The notes beneath the pieces were generated by a model that saw only the letters and a list, made by a program, of their open reading frames with translations, was not told where the DNA came from and did no database searches. Of a stretch of 16,032 bases of DNA, positions 1-8,270 are shown in pieces. Source of the stretch: CAYONQ01 sp964405375 (GTDB taxonomy: Bacteria > Planctomycetota > Phycisphaerae > Sedimentisphaerales > Anaerobacaceae); the NCBI GenBank assembly GCA_964405375.1, contig CAYONQ010000066.1, positions 1 through 16,032 of the forward strand. Direction: 5' to 3'. A program made the translations under genes and the position numbers. Numbering within the stretch: the first letter of the stretch is position 1; each line of letters begins with the position of its first letter.

Positions 1-62
1 TCCGCGCACACCACCCCCCCCCCGCCCGCCCACCCCCCGCGCCTCCCCCCCGCGCGGGCGGG
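1..62. other. C/G-only low-complexity contig edge
   Basis: The first ~60 bases are nearly all C and G, with runs of C up to ten long and short CGCG stretches. The sequence then changes abruptly to normal mixed composition. No reading frame or known element is recognisable. It looks like a contig end, either an assembly or sequencing artefact or a true low-complexity tract that stopped the assembly, so it should not be interpreted biologically. Confidence 0.6.
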
Positions 63-467
63 AACACCTGTTGTAATAAGCACTTACAAAGCTCGGCCTC
101 ACTGGTCGTATCTGGTTTTTGTACTTTTGGTTAAACCGGCGGGGCATTGCTTCTTTCACGCCTTTTTTATGCCGAAGTGATTATTGCTACTTGTCTTTAT
201 AAATGGGGGCTATTACGCAAATGCATGTCACAACCAAATAGGCAAAGTTGAAGCAGGAACTTTGGCCATGCGAAGACGGGGGCACAGCAGATTATAGATA
301 TCAATACAGGTGAAGTCAAAGTCGCCGGTAATATCAAAGCGATAAGCGAGATATAATCTATAGTAGGCAATTCTCGAAAAATATGGGGGGGGTAATACTG
401 CCTTAAGTGGGGCGAAGATATCACCGAAAAACTAATAATAAGCGACTACTTTTTAGGGGGTAAAAAA
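63..467. other. Non-coding leader upstream of the barrel-protein operon
   Basis: I see no convincing gene in these ~400 bases. A weak terminator-like structure lies at 138-168 (GGCG, 17-nt loop, CGCC, then six T), perhaps the end of a gene lost at the contig edge. A hairpin-capable segment lies near 241-268 (AAAGTT / AACTTT arms). TATAAT at 352-357 could be a -10 box, but no matching -35 box lies 16-18 bp upstream. A short frame at 225-356 is interrupted by an in-frame TGA. The leader is long enough to hold a regulatory RNA, but it matches no riboswitch consensus I know. Confidence 0.5.
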
Positions 468-1301
468 ATGGGGAAATCAAAGCAAGCAATTCTTTTCATA
501 GGTGTAGTACTTATTGGATGTTGTATCACTCCGGTAGTCAAAGCGGATGAACTTACAGATCTGAAGGCCAAACTAAACGCCTTAGAGCAGGAAAATAAAA
601 TGCTCAGGGAAAAGATTGGGGCTATGGAAAGCACTCAAGGAGCAGTAACGGCAAAACTTCAGCAAGGGCAAGAGACGGCAAAACTCAAGAAGAAACGCAA
701 TGGCTGGATGACCGCTGAATATCAGTTTGATACACGAGGCTTTAATACCATTAACTTTACAGGCGGTGCAGAACTGCCCTATGGATGGAGCCTGTGGGGT
801 TTCACGGATATAGAGTCAGCTGATAGTTCCGACGGTAGCAGAACAGATGCCCAGAAGTTTTTCATAGAGATAGATTTGAAAAAGGAACTGTACAAGGGTT
901 TCGGCGTTGTCCTTGAATATAACGATGGCCAGGGACGCCACGACAGTATAGGCAGACTCGGCGTTAATTATATAGCCCGTTGGGACTGGCTTAAAAAGGT
1001 GGATTTGAATCTTGGCTTTAAGGCATTTCCAATAGAAACAGACGGCCATGGCTGGCAGGGGAGTTTTTGTTGGGAAAAGAAGTTCCCGAGCATTCTTGAC
1101 GGCCGATTTTCCATGGGAGGATTCTTCGATATCAATTTTGACAGCGGGCCCAGTGACAATGAAACCAATGTAGTAAGCGAAACCCAGTTCAGGTACAAAC
1201 TCACAGAGAACCTTGAGGCGTTAGTCGAGTTCAGATTCAACGAATATAAAGTCGCAAGTCAGGAGCACGGTCTGGGAATTGGGATGAAATATAAATTTTA
1301 G
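468..1301 (+). CDS. Outer-membrane beta-barrel protein with N-terminal coiled coil
   Basis: This 277-residue exported protein is of unassigned function. A hydrophobic signal segment (about 7-20) is followed by a signal-peptidase-I-like site after A26 (VKA then DE). An LIGC lipobox-like motif at residues 15-18 means lipoprotein processing cannot be excluded. Residues 27-75 form a charged heptad-like coiled coil (LKAKLNALEQENKMLREKI). Residues ~78-277 alternate aromatic and polar residues in the way of transmembrane beta strands and end in a terminal phenylalanine (KYKF), the usual outer-membrane barrel insertion signal. The layout, periplasmic coiled coil then barrel, resembles small porins. 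The ATG follows AGGGGG at 455-460 with good spacing. It is the first gene of a four-gene run with a binding protein and a two-component pair, so it may supply or sense the same solute; that link is inferred. Confidence 0.62.
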   Translation: MGKSKQAILFIGVVLIGCCITPVVKADELTDLKAKLNALEQENKMLREKIGAMESTQGAVTAKLQQGQETAKLKKKRNGWMTAEYQFDTRGFNTINFTGGAELPYGWSLWGFTDIESADSSDGSRTDAQKFFIEIDLKKELYKGFGVVLEYNDGQGRHDSIGRLGVNYIARWDWLKKVDLNLGFKAFPIETDGHGWQGSFCWEKKFPSILDGRFSMGGFFDINFDSGPSDNETNVVSETQFRYKLTENLEALVEFRFNEYKVASQEHGLGIGMKYKF

Positions 1302-1328
1302 ACGGAAATTATTTAAGGGAATAAAACG

Positions 1329-2327
1329 ATGAGCAAAAAAACCATTATGACAATTATAGTCATTATTGCCGCCATTCTTATCGGTTTTGGGGGATTCGTA
1401 TTAACTGGGAAAACTCCTCCTGAAAAAAAGATGTTCACCATAGGAATAGCACGCTGGAATTCCGATCTTACCTATAGTGGCAATGTTGAGGGGTTTAAAG
1501 AGGGACTTGCAGAAATGGGTTATGTAGAAGGGGAAAATGTAAAGTTTATCATTAAGACTCCTGAAAGTGATTTAGAAATTCAACGCCAGATCATACAATC
1601 TTTTATTGATGAAAAGGTGGACCTTATTTTCTCAATTACCACACCGGGCACATTAGTTGCAAAGAAGATGACCAGTGAGATTCCAATTGTCTTCTCTGTT
1701 TGTACCTTTCCGGTAGAATCCAATATTATTGAATCACTGGAAAGCTCCGGGAACAATACTGTTGGAACACGCAACTATGTTACTGTAGAGAGGCAGTATG
1801 ATCAATTTGAGAAAATTTATGCCGGCACAAAGATATTAGCGTTTGTTCATCGTAAGGGCGAGGCCAATTCAGATGCACAGTACCTGGAAATGAAGGCATT
1901 GCTCAAAGAAAAAGGGATGGAAGTGATTGATATTGGCGCTGTCGATTTAGAGGATATGCGAGCACAATTGGAATCAGTCATTGAGGGGATAGATTCAGTA
2001 TTTTTAGCCTGTGATACTCTTATAAATGTTGGCGGGGATGAGATTGCCATAGAAATTAGTAAAAAATACAAGAAACCCTGTTTTGCCTGCCTCAAAGGCA
2101 GTATTCCAAAAGGTGCATTAGTTGGAAATGTGGCAGACTTTCACGCGATTGGAAAACTATCCGGTAATAAAGCAGGGCTCATCTTAGATGGCGCTAATCC
2201 ATCTTCTTTATTAACCGAATCACCTGCTGAAGATTATGTGATTATTAATACGAAAACAGCGAGAGAAATAGGAATAGAAATTCCGCAATATGTTTTAGAT
2301 GATGCTGAAGAGATTGTAAGTGAATAA
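1329..2327 (+). CDS. ABC-type substrate-binding protein (ABC_sub_bind family), membrane anchored
   Basis: This 332-residue periplasmic binding protein is of the ABC_sub_bind (TrpX-like) class. One hydrophobic segment at ~6-26 anchors or exports it, without a clear cleavage site or lipobox. The mature part begins with the family-typical start (IGIARWNSDLTYSGNVEGFKEGLAEMGY) and has the two-lobe alternation of beta strands and helices. It ends with the family-typical segment in which a 'LDGANPSSLLTESP' stretch leads into 'TAREIGIEIPQYVLDDAEEIV'. The ligand cannot be read; relatives bind amino acids or other small organic solutes. AAGGGA sits about 8 bases before the ATG. No permease or ATPase follows; the next gene, 23 bp downstream, is a histidine kinase. 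A sensory co-receptor role is therefore more likely than transport, though the transporter could lie elsewhere. Confidence 0.85.
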   Translation: MSKKTIMTIIVIIAAILIGFGGFVLTGKTPPEKKMFTIGIARWNSDLTYSGNVEGFKEGLAEMGYVEGENVKFIIKTPESDLEIQRQIIQSFIDEKVDLIFSITTPGTLVAKKMTSEIPIVFSVCTFPVESNIIESLESSGNNTVGTRNYVTVERQYDQFEKIYAGTKILAFVHRKGEANSDAQYLEMKALLKEKGMEVIDIGAVDLEDMRAQLESVIEGIDSVFLACDTLINVGGDEIAIEISKKYKKPCFACLKGSIPKGALVGNVADFHAIGKLSGNKAGLILDGANPSSLLTESPAEDYVIINTKTAREIGIEIPQYVLDDAEEIVSE

Positions 2328-2350
2328 ATAATATAAAGCATGGACATAAA

Positions 2351-4195
2351 ATGAAAGTAGGCAAAAAATTAATTATTGGATTCATGATCATAGCCTCATT
2401 GGTGGGTTTTGTTGGTATTTTCAGTGTAATTTCTCATAACAACATTCAAACCAATAGTAAAATTATAACGAAAGTGCTTGAACTTGATATTCTCCTTGAT
2501 GAATCATTGGTTGAATTATTAGCACTGATTCATAGTGAAAACGTCGAAGATTACATTAGAGAAAAATCAGACTATGAACAGACAAGAGCAAAATTTGATG
2601 CATTATTTAAACAGTTAAATAATGAGTATACAAAAAAGCTTCAAGACTTAGGATTTAATACAGAGACTTTTTGTAAAAATGCTGATGAACTTGCAAAGAT
2701 TTCTAATAGATTGATAGCTCATCACAAACGAAGCCTTGCAAAAAACAGAGCGTCTGAAGAAAAGGAAAGCCTGGAAAAAGAATTACGACACAATATTCTA
2801 TCCGCTTTGGTTGCATTACAAGACAGTGCACTTACCAGAGATGTGGAGCTAATGCGATATAAAAGCAAGGAGGCGATCTATCAATACAAAGATCAAAAAC
2901 ATGGCGTTGAATGGTTAGACAGTATAAGTAAGGTTAAAGATAATTCTTTGATCGTACCTTCACAAGATATTTCGAAAGACCTTAATGCCTATGAGCGTGT
3001 AGCGCAGGACTTGTGCAAAATTATTGTTGAACAAAAAACAATTGAAACCCAGGAACACCTCGTGTTTGGAGAATTAAAGGAACTGATTAATCGGCTTGAA
3101 GAAAACCAGGCAGGAATCGTGAATAAGATAAAAACAGAAAGCCAGACTTTAGCCAGGAATACCCATTTGACCATGTTTGTTGTGATTGCCGGTGCGTTCC
3201 TTGTATCAATTATTTTGGGATTAACCATTGCTCATTCAATATCAAAACCAGTGGCTAACTTAGCTCAAACCACTCAAGCCATTGCTCAAGGCGATTTCTC
3301 TGTGAGGGTTGATGTTGCTACAACCGACGAAATAGGCGAATTAGCCACCTCCTTTAATAAAATGGCTGAAGATTTGCAGAGGACAACTACTTCGATAGAT
3401 AATCTCAACGATGCTAATCAGCAATTGCAGGCCATCCAGCGGGAATTAGAAGTGACTGTGGAGAAGCTCACTGTGGCAAACCGTGAGCTTGCTGATTTCG
3501 TGTATATAACCGCCCACGACCTTAAAGCACCGCTACGGGGAATTGGGACTTTAGCTGAATGGATATCGACTGACTATGCAGATAAATTTGATGAAGAGGG
3601 TAAGAAACAAATCAACTTACTCATACAAAGGTCGCAACGAATGTATGAACAAATTACAAGTATCCTAAGATATTCAGAGATTGGCCGGAACACATATAAG
3701 AGGGAGAAAATAGACCTAAACAAGCTTGTTGAAGAAATAATATCAGATATCGCCCCACTGGAAAATATTCAAATAACCATCGCCGACAAGCTGCCAACTC
3801 CGGTTTGTGATAAAATACACCTCACCCAGATATTCTATAATTTGCTAAGTAATGCTATTAAGTATGCGGATAAACCCGATGTCCAGGTAACAATCGGCTG
3901 TGTGGAGGATGATGGCTTCTGGAAATTCAGCGTTGCCGATAATGGCCCTGGAATCGAAGAGAAATACTTCGACAAGATTTTTAAAATCTTCCAGACACTT
4001 TCTGCAAAAGATGACCATAAAGGCATAGGTATAGGCCTCGCCATCGTCAGAAAAGTGGTCGAGGTATACGGCGGTAAGATTTGGGTAGAGTCAACACCCG
4101 GGCAAGGAACTACATTTTTCTTTACCTTGGGAAAACATAAAGAACCAACTGGAATTGAAACTGAAAAAGAACATGAGACCAATATTATTTGTTGA
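2351..4195 (+). CDS. HAMP-domain sensor histidine kinase
   Basis: This 614-residue inner-membrane kinase would autophosphorylate and pass phosphate to the neighbouring receiver. It has TM1 at ~7-27 and a ~245-residue mainly helical periplasmic sensor region (28-271) that is unassigned. TM2 is at ~272-296, HAMP at ~294-347 (ends SFNKMAEDLQRT) and a coiled coil at 348-380. The dimerisation/phosphoacceptor domain has H389 in ITAHDLKAPLRG. The ATPase domain has an N box at ~491-506 (QIFYNLLSNAIKYAD), DNGPGI at 530-535, GIGIGLAI at 558-565 and GQGTTF near 584. All catalytic boxes look intact. The H box (AHDLKAPL) and the kinase C-terminus resemble the phytochrome-like kinases that pair with Rcp1-type receivers. 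The gene lies 23 bp after the binding protein and overlaps the receiver gene, so co-expression is very likely. A periplasmic partnership with the binding protein is inferred. Confidence 0.95.
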   Translation: MKVGKKLIIGFMIIASLVGFVGIFSVISHNNIQTNSKIITKVLELDILLDESLVELLALIHSENVEDYIREKSDYEQTRAKFDALFKQLNNEYTKKLQDLGFNTETFCKNADELAKISNRLIAHHKRSLAKNRASEEKESLEKELRHNILSALVALQDSALTRDVELMRYKSKEAIYQYKDQKHGVEWLDSISKVKDNSLIVPSQDISKDLNAYERVAQDLCKIIVEQKTIETQEHLVFGELKELINRLEENQAGIVNKIKTESQTLARNTHLTMFVVIAGAFLVSIILGLTIAHSISKPVANLAQTTQAIAQGDFSVRVDVATTDEIGELATSFNKMAEDLQRTTTSIDNLNDANQQLQAIQRELEVTVEKLTVANRELADFVYITAHDLKAPLRGIGTLAEWISTDYADKFDEEGKKQINLLIQRSQRMYEQITSILRYSEIGRNTYKREKIDLNKLVEEIISDIAPLENIQITIADKLPTPVCDKIHLTQIFYNLLSNAIKYADKPDVQVTIGCVEDDGFWKFSVADNGPGIEEKYFDKIFKIFQTLSAKDDHKGIGIGLAIVRKVVEVYGGKIWVESTPGQGTTFFFTLGKHKEPTGIETEKEHETNIIC

Positions 4196-4592
4196 CGATG
4201 ATGACATCGATGTGATGACCATCAAACGTGTGATTAGAAGCCTCGGGGTTCCGAATCAGTTAGTTTGTCGGTCTGACGGTGAAGAGGCATTAGAATATTT
4301 AAGAAATGGCAGCGATGAAAAACCATGCCTTATTCTTTTGGATCTAAATATGCCCCGGATGAGCGGTTGGGAATTATTAGAGATCATTATAACCGACGAT
4401 GTGCTCAGAGAGATTCCTGTCGTGATTCTCACAACATCCAACAAAAGAGATGACATAGACCAGGCTAATAAATTCGACCCGCCTATTGTTGGTTTTTTAA
4501 CCAAACCGCCCGGCTATCAGAAATTTGTCGAGATGATTAGAAGGCAATTAGAAGAACTGAACTTTATACAGCTTGAGAATGCCACTAAATAA
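4173..4592 (+). CDS. Stand-alone response regulator receiver (Rcp1-like)
   Basis: This 139-residue receiver domain has no output domain. The acidic cluster is D8-D11 (FVDDDDID), the phosphoacceptor is D57 in LILLDLNMPRMSG, the conserved Thr is at 87/88 (ILTTS) and the conserved Lys is K111 (FLTKPPG), so all residues for phosphorylation are present. I use the ATG at 4173, which gives the usual MRPILFVDDD start. A frame-open TTG at 4155 would add six residues without a better ribosome site. The start lies inside the last codons of the kinase gene (23-bp overlap), which suggests translational coupling. The extended loop between beta4 and beta5 (NKRDDIDQANKFDPPIVG) is typical of Rcp1-like receivers, which act by protein contact or phosphorelay. 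The downstream target is unknown. Confidence 0.93.
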   Translation: MRPILFVDDDDIDVMTIKRVIRSLGVPNQLVCRSDGEEALEYLRNGSDEKPCLILLDLNMPRMSGWELLEIIITDDVLREIPVVILTTSNKRDDIDQANKFDPPIVGFLTKPPGYQKFVEMIRRQLEELNFIQLENATK

Positions 4593-4700
4593 CAACCGCC
4601 GATATCTCCGATATTTAAAATCCGTTAGAACACAGAGAGACAGACATAACCAACAAGAACATTAAAATCCCTTGTGCAAAAAGCAGAGAATTTTGTTGCA

Positions 4701-4725
4701 AAATGCTATTTAGTGAATAGCATTT
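4701..4725. repeat. Perfect 10-bp inverted repeat in an intergenic gap
   Basis: AAATGCTATT, a 5-nt loop, then AATAGCATTT. It lies in the 189-bp gap between the receiver gene and lptF. It is A/T-rich and not followed by a T run on either strand, so it is not a classical intrinsic terminator. It could be a 3'-end stabilising hairpin for the upstream operon or a protein-binding palindrome. Nothing else is recognisable in the gap. Confidence 0.55.
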
Positions 4726-4781
4726 AGCCAATGGCAAATAAGGGTGCGAGTTACGGCGCACTAAATACTAACGACTAATAA

Positions 4782-6386
4782 ATGGTTTTTACTCTGCATA
4801 GATACATATTTCGCGAGGTCTTCAAGGTCTTCGTGCTTGCGGCGGTGGCCCTGACGGTAATAATGAGTCTGGGCAGCATCCTGCGGCCGGTCCAGGAATA
4901 CGGCATAGGGCCTCGGCAGGTGGTTCATCTTATGGGCTATTTTCTGCCCATAACACTGACGTTCGTGCTGCCAATGGCCGCCTTATTCGCAGCATCTCTG
5001 GTCTATGGTCGGCTCGCAGGCAATAACGAGCTTGAGGCCTGCAAGGCAAGCGGAATCTCCCTGCTGACACTGGTTTATCCGGGACTGGCGCTGGCGATTA
5101 TGGTCGCAATCGCAAATCTGATTTTGAGCTTCCACGTGATGCCGGCCTTCGTACATCGCTCTCAAAAATCCCTTAAGGACGATGCAAAACAGATTCTTTT
5201 CCGCAACATCCAGCGAAAGGGCTATTATAAATTGCCGCCGGACGAACACTACCTGATTTACGCCGACCAAGCAAACGCCCAAAATGACACGCTCTCAGGC
5301 GTAGTCATCACGGAGCTGAAAGACTACGAAATAAAAAGGATTATCACCGCCGAGAACGCCAAGGTGCGCTTCAGCCCGCACCTGAGATTTAACGAAGTGC
5401 AGATAATACCGCATAACGTCTATCAGATGGGGCTCGATGAGGAAGGCGGATTTTTCATAGAATCGATGTCACTGACGAAAAGGTTCGGCTCGCTGCTGGG
5501 CGACGATGTTAAATTTAAAAACATTGATGAAATGAAGAGGATACGCCTTGACCCGATGCGGTTCTATCCGATTGAAGAACTGGCCCGCGACGCCTACGCA
5601 CAATTTACCGCAGAGCTGCTGGCCGAAGATATAACCGACAGAATAACCGACTCTGCCGACAGTTTCTACAAGCTGCACAGCAACGACAGATTTGTCGAAT
5701 TTACTGCCGGCCGCTGCAGCCCGCAGGACGAGAAAAAAGTCGAGTTAACCGGAGAAATTGTAGTCGTTGAATCAGATGTTGTCACCCGCCGGCCTTTGCG
5801 TACACTACGCGCCCAAAAGGCCCTGCTTCACATCGAGGGCGACGAGCTGGCGCCGACATTAACGATGGAAATCTACAACGCCAACTGGCAAAGTGAAGAC
5901 GGCTCGGAAGGTTTAGCAACACGGCACATTATTCGCGGCCTGATTATGCCCCAGACCATGATGGATAAATTCACGTCCGAAGATATTTTGAAAGCTGTCA
6001 GCCCGGCTTCAACCGCCTCGGCGCTGAAAAAACCGCCCAGTCCCATTCTGACGACCTTGCAGGACAAGCTCTACAGAAAAATACAAAAGACAACGGTCGA
6101 AATAGGAGCTGAGGTGCATTCCCGGCTGGTATTCGGAGTGGGCTGCGTAACATTGATAATGATTGGTATAGGGCTGGGTATCATTCAAAAGGGCGGCCAT
6201 CTCCTAAGCGCATTCGGCGCAAGCTCGGTACCTGCCGCAATGCTGATAATCTGTATAATGATGGGCAAAAACATCGCCAAGAACCCCGGCTCACAGGCAT
6301 GCTCAGGTATAGTACTAATGTGGACAGGACTGATAATTTTGTCCCTTCTGGCAGCGGCAATGTATCACAGGTTACTGAAAAATTAA
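4782..6386 (+). CDS. lptF: LptF-like YjgP/YjgQ permease, enlarged periplasmic domain
   Basis: This 534-residue inner-membrane protein belongs to the LptF/LptG (YjgP/YjgQ) family, which with the LptB ATPase extracts lipopolysaccharide from the inner membrane. It has three N-terminal TM segments (~13-33, 50-72, 98-118), a large periplasmic region (~119-448) and three C-terminal TM segments (~449-468, 479-495, 508-528), the family topology. The family-typical 'RYIFREVFKVF' start and 'ELEACKASGISLLTL' cytoplasmic loop are present. Usual members are ~350-400 residues, and the excess lies in the periplasmic domain. The start codon has no obvious Shine-Dalgarno sequence. lptG follows after 28 bp, so the two are probably co-transcribed. 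Assigning F rather than G rests on order and is tentative; lptB is not in the window. Confidence 0.8.
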   Translation: MVFTLHRYIFREVFKVFVLAAVALTVIMSLGSILRPVQEYGIGPRQVVHLMGYFLPITLTFVLPMAALFAASLVYGRLAGNNELEACKASGISLLTLVYPGLALAIMVAIANLILSFHVMPAFVHRSQKSLKDDAKQILFRNIQRKGYYKLPPDEHYLIYADQANAQNDTLSGVVITELKDYEIKRIITAENAKVRFSPHLRFNEVQIIPHNVYQMGLDEEGGFFIESMSLTKRFGSLLGDDVKFKNIDEMKRIRLDPMRFYPIEELARDAYAQFTAELLAEDITDRITDSADSFYKLHSNDRFVEFTAGRCSPQDEKKVELTGEIVVVESDVVTRRPLRTLRAQKALLHIEGDELAPTLTMEIYNANWQSEDGSEGLATRHIIRGLIMPQTMMDKFTSEDILKAVSPASTASALKKPPSPILTTLQDKLYRKIQKTTVEIGAEVHSRLVFGVGCVTLIMIGIGLGIIQKGGHLLSAFGASSVPAAMLIICIMMGKNIAKNPGSQACSGIVLMWTGLIILSLLAAAMYHRLLKN

Positions 6387-6414
6387 AGTCAAATAGAAGG
6401 CAAAGCTATCCGCT

Positions 6415-7512
6415 ATGAAGATATTGGACAGATACATCACAAAGAATTTTCTCATCGGCTATATTATCGCATTTTGCGTATTGGTAGGGCTGCGAATAAT
6501 TATCGATTTGTTTGTAAATCTCGACGAGTTCACCGAGCACGCCGGCCTCGGCACTTTTGCCGTCATCAAAAACATACTGAGCTTTTACGCCCTGCAGAGC
6601 ACACTTTACTTCCGCGATTTCGCCGGGATGATAACCGTGGTTGCAGCCGTCTTTTCATTAGGCAAGATGGTCCGCTCCAACGAATTAGTGGCGGTGATTG
6701 CCTCGGGGGTCAATCTAAAACGCGTGATTATGCCAATACTGCTTCTGTCGATACTACTGACGGTGCTGCTGGTAATTGACCAGGAGCTTATAATACCGCC
6801 GCTTGCCGACAAGCTCGTGCGCAAACACGATACCGTCCCGGGCCAGGAATCCTACGACGTATGGTTCATCGGCGACGGCAACGGCTCGCTAATCTGCTCG
6901 CAAAAATTCGATGTAAAGACCTCAACGCTGCGCAACCCGACCATCATCACCCGCAAAAGCAAACCTGATTCGGTCGTCTGGGAGGTAACCGGCCGCATAT
7001 CCGCTGAAAAGGCGACTTACAACCCCACGACCGGCGGATGGGATTTAACCAACGGCCGATTCATCGAAAAAGACTCACACACCGGCCCCAAACCGATTGA
7101 TTCCTACGCCGGTGGTGTTACCGACAAGGACATCCCCGTCAGACGTAAATCCGGATACAAAACGCTATTAAGCTCCCGACAGTTGGCTGTCCTTGCAACT
7201 CACAGGACGAAGATAAAAGACCTCGCCCAGCTTTACAGCCAGAAGCACTTTCGCATCACCGACCCGATTATCAATCTGGTAATGCTTATGATAAGCCTGC
7301 CGATTCTGGTCTGTCGCGACCCGAAGTCGATGAAGACCGCCATTGCGATTAGCTTCGCAACGACAGCGGCCTGCTACGTTACAACCTTTGTGTGCAAAAT
7401 GTTGGCCGCAGAGGTCGTCTTCGAGAGGATAATGCCGGAGCTGTGGGCCTGGCTGCCGGTCTTCATCTTCGCACCAATCGCATTTATAGAACTCGACTCA
7501 ATGAAAACATAA
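6415..7512 (+). CDS. lptG: LptG-like YjgP/YjgQ permease
   Basis: This 365-residue protein is the second half of the LptFG permease pair and has normal family length. It has the start motif 'MKILDRYITKNFLIGYI', TM segments at ~12-34, ~64-84 and ~104-121, a periplasmic domain (~125-280) and three C-terminal TM segments from ~285 to the end. The cytoplasmic loop 'LGKMVRSNELVAVIASGVNLKRVI', equivalent to the coupling-helix region that contacts LptB, is well preserved. It is expected to form the heterodimer with the upstream protein in lipopolysaccharide transport. AGAAGG lies 14 bases before the ATG, a longer spacing than ideal. The gene shares the G/C-rich codon use of its upstream partner and differs from the A/T-rich gene that follows. 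Confidence 0.85.
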   Translation: MKILDRYITKNFLIGYIIAFCVLVGLRIIIDLFVNLDEFTEHAGLGTFAVIKNILSFYALQSTLYFRDFAGMITVVAAVFSLGKMVRSNELVAVIASGVNLKRVIMPILLLSILLTVLLVIDQELIIPPLADKLVRKHDTVPGQESYDVWFIGDGNGSLICSQKFDVKTSTLRNPTIITRKSKPDSVVWEVTGRISAEKATYNPTTGGWDLTNGRFIEKDSHTGPKPIDSYAGGVTDKDIPVRRKSGYKTLLSSRQLAVLATHRTKIKDLAQLYSQKHFRITDPIINLVMLMISLPILVCRDPKSMKTAIAISFATTAACYVTTFVCKMLAAEVVFERIMPELWAWLPVFIFAPIAFIELDSMKT

Positions 7513-7550
7513 ATTTGCTATTATTTTGTAGTGTTTAAATAGGCCTAATA

Positions 7551-8270
7551 ATGTATGACCCTAACATTGATACTGTTTTTAATGAGAGCATAATCTGGCG
7601 ATACATGGATTTTTGGAAGTTTGCTTCCCTCATTAAAGAACAAGCTTTATACTTTACGAGGCTTGACATTTTGAAAGACCAGTTTGAAGGTAGAATAACA
7701 CCGCGAGACGAGAAAGATATCGAAGACTCTATGCCAACACATACACCGCAGGACAGAGAAAACGTCAAGGATCTCTATAACAGCGACCGAAACAACTATT
7801 ATGCGAATTGCTGGTGTATGAAGAATTATGAATCAAATTTAATGTGGAATGCGTATATCAAAAGCAACAAAGGTATCGCTATCCGATCAACTGACAAGAA
7901 GCTAAGAGACAGTTTCAATGATGAAAGAGAAATCAAATTAGGCAAGGTCGAATACATTGACCGAGCAACAACTCCGATACTGGATAAATGTGCACACTCC
8001 CAAGTTTTACACAAATCCAAATCTTATGAAGATGAAAGGGAACTAAGAGCTTTTTTAATGAAATTCGTACCTGTACAAGGGAAGAAAGATTTGGTTTGGG
8101 GTGGTTTGGCGCCTCCCGAAAAAGGGCTATTTGTTAAAGTAAATTTAGATTCACTTATTGAAGAGGTAGTTGTTAAGAAAGACGCGCCGCTAGGGTTCGA
8201 GGACTTAGTTGCAGATGTGATGAGGAAGTACGGACTTAATAAACCTGTGAAACATTCAGATTTGACTTAG
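7551..8270 (+). CDS. DUF2971-like protein of unknown function
   Basis: This 239-residue soluble protein has no signal peptide or membrane segment. It resembles the DUF2971 family: an N-terminal 'WRYMDFWKFASLIKEQALYF' with 'DQFEG' soon after, a central 'CWCMKNYESNLMWNAYIKSNKGIAI', then 'VEYID' and a late acidic 'SKSYEDERELRAFL'. No catalytic role is established for this family and I do not propose one. The gene is clearly richer in A/T than lptG upstream and thiC downstream, and is followed by a palindromic repeat, which fits acquisition as a single cargo gene. A weak promoter-like pair (TTGCTA at 7515, TAAATA at 7536, 15-bp spacing) precedes the ATG. No Shine-Dalgarno sequence is seen. It converges with thiC. 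Confidence 0.62.
   Translation: MYDPNIDTVFNESIIWRYMDFWKFASLIKEQALYFTRLDILKDQFEGRITPRDEKDIEDSMPTHTPQDRENVKDLYNSDRNNYYANCWCMKNYESNLMWNAYIKSNKGIAIRSTDKKLRDSFNDEREIKLGKVEYIDRATTPILDKCAHSQVLHKSKSYEDERELRAFLMKFVPVQGKKDLVWGGLAPPEKGLFVKVNLDSLIEEVVVKKDAPLGFEDLVADVMRKYGLNKPVKHSDLT

Noticed and set aside
249..251. TGA read as selenocysteine
   Set aside because: No SECIS-like hairpin could be recognised just downstream, there is no known selenoprotein context, and no ribosome site precedes the frame.
225..300. Possible c-di-GMP (GEMM-I) riboswitch: GGCAAAG... and ATGCGAAGACGGGGGC resemble parts of the consensus
   Set aside because: The GNRA tetraloop and the GGACGCAAAGCC core are missing, so the similarity is too loose to call.
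6474..6779. 101-residue plus-strand frame inside lptG
   Set aside because: It is a +1-frame shadow of lptG, rich in arginine and histidine, without its own ribosome site.
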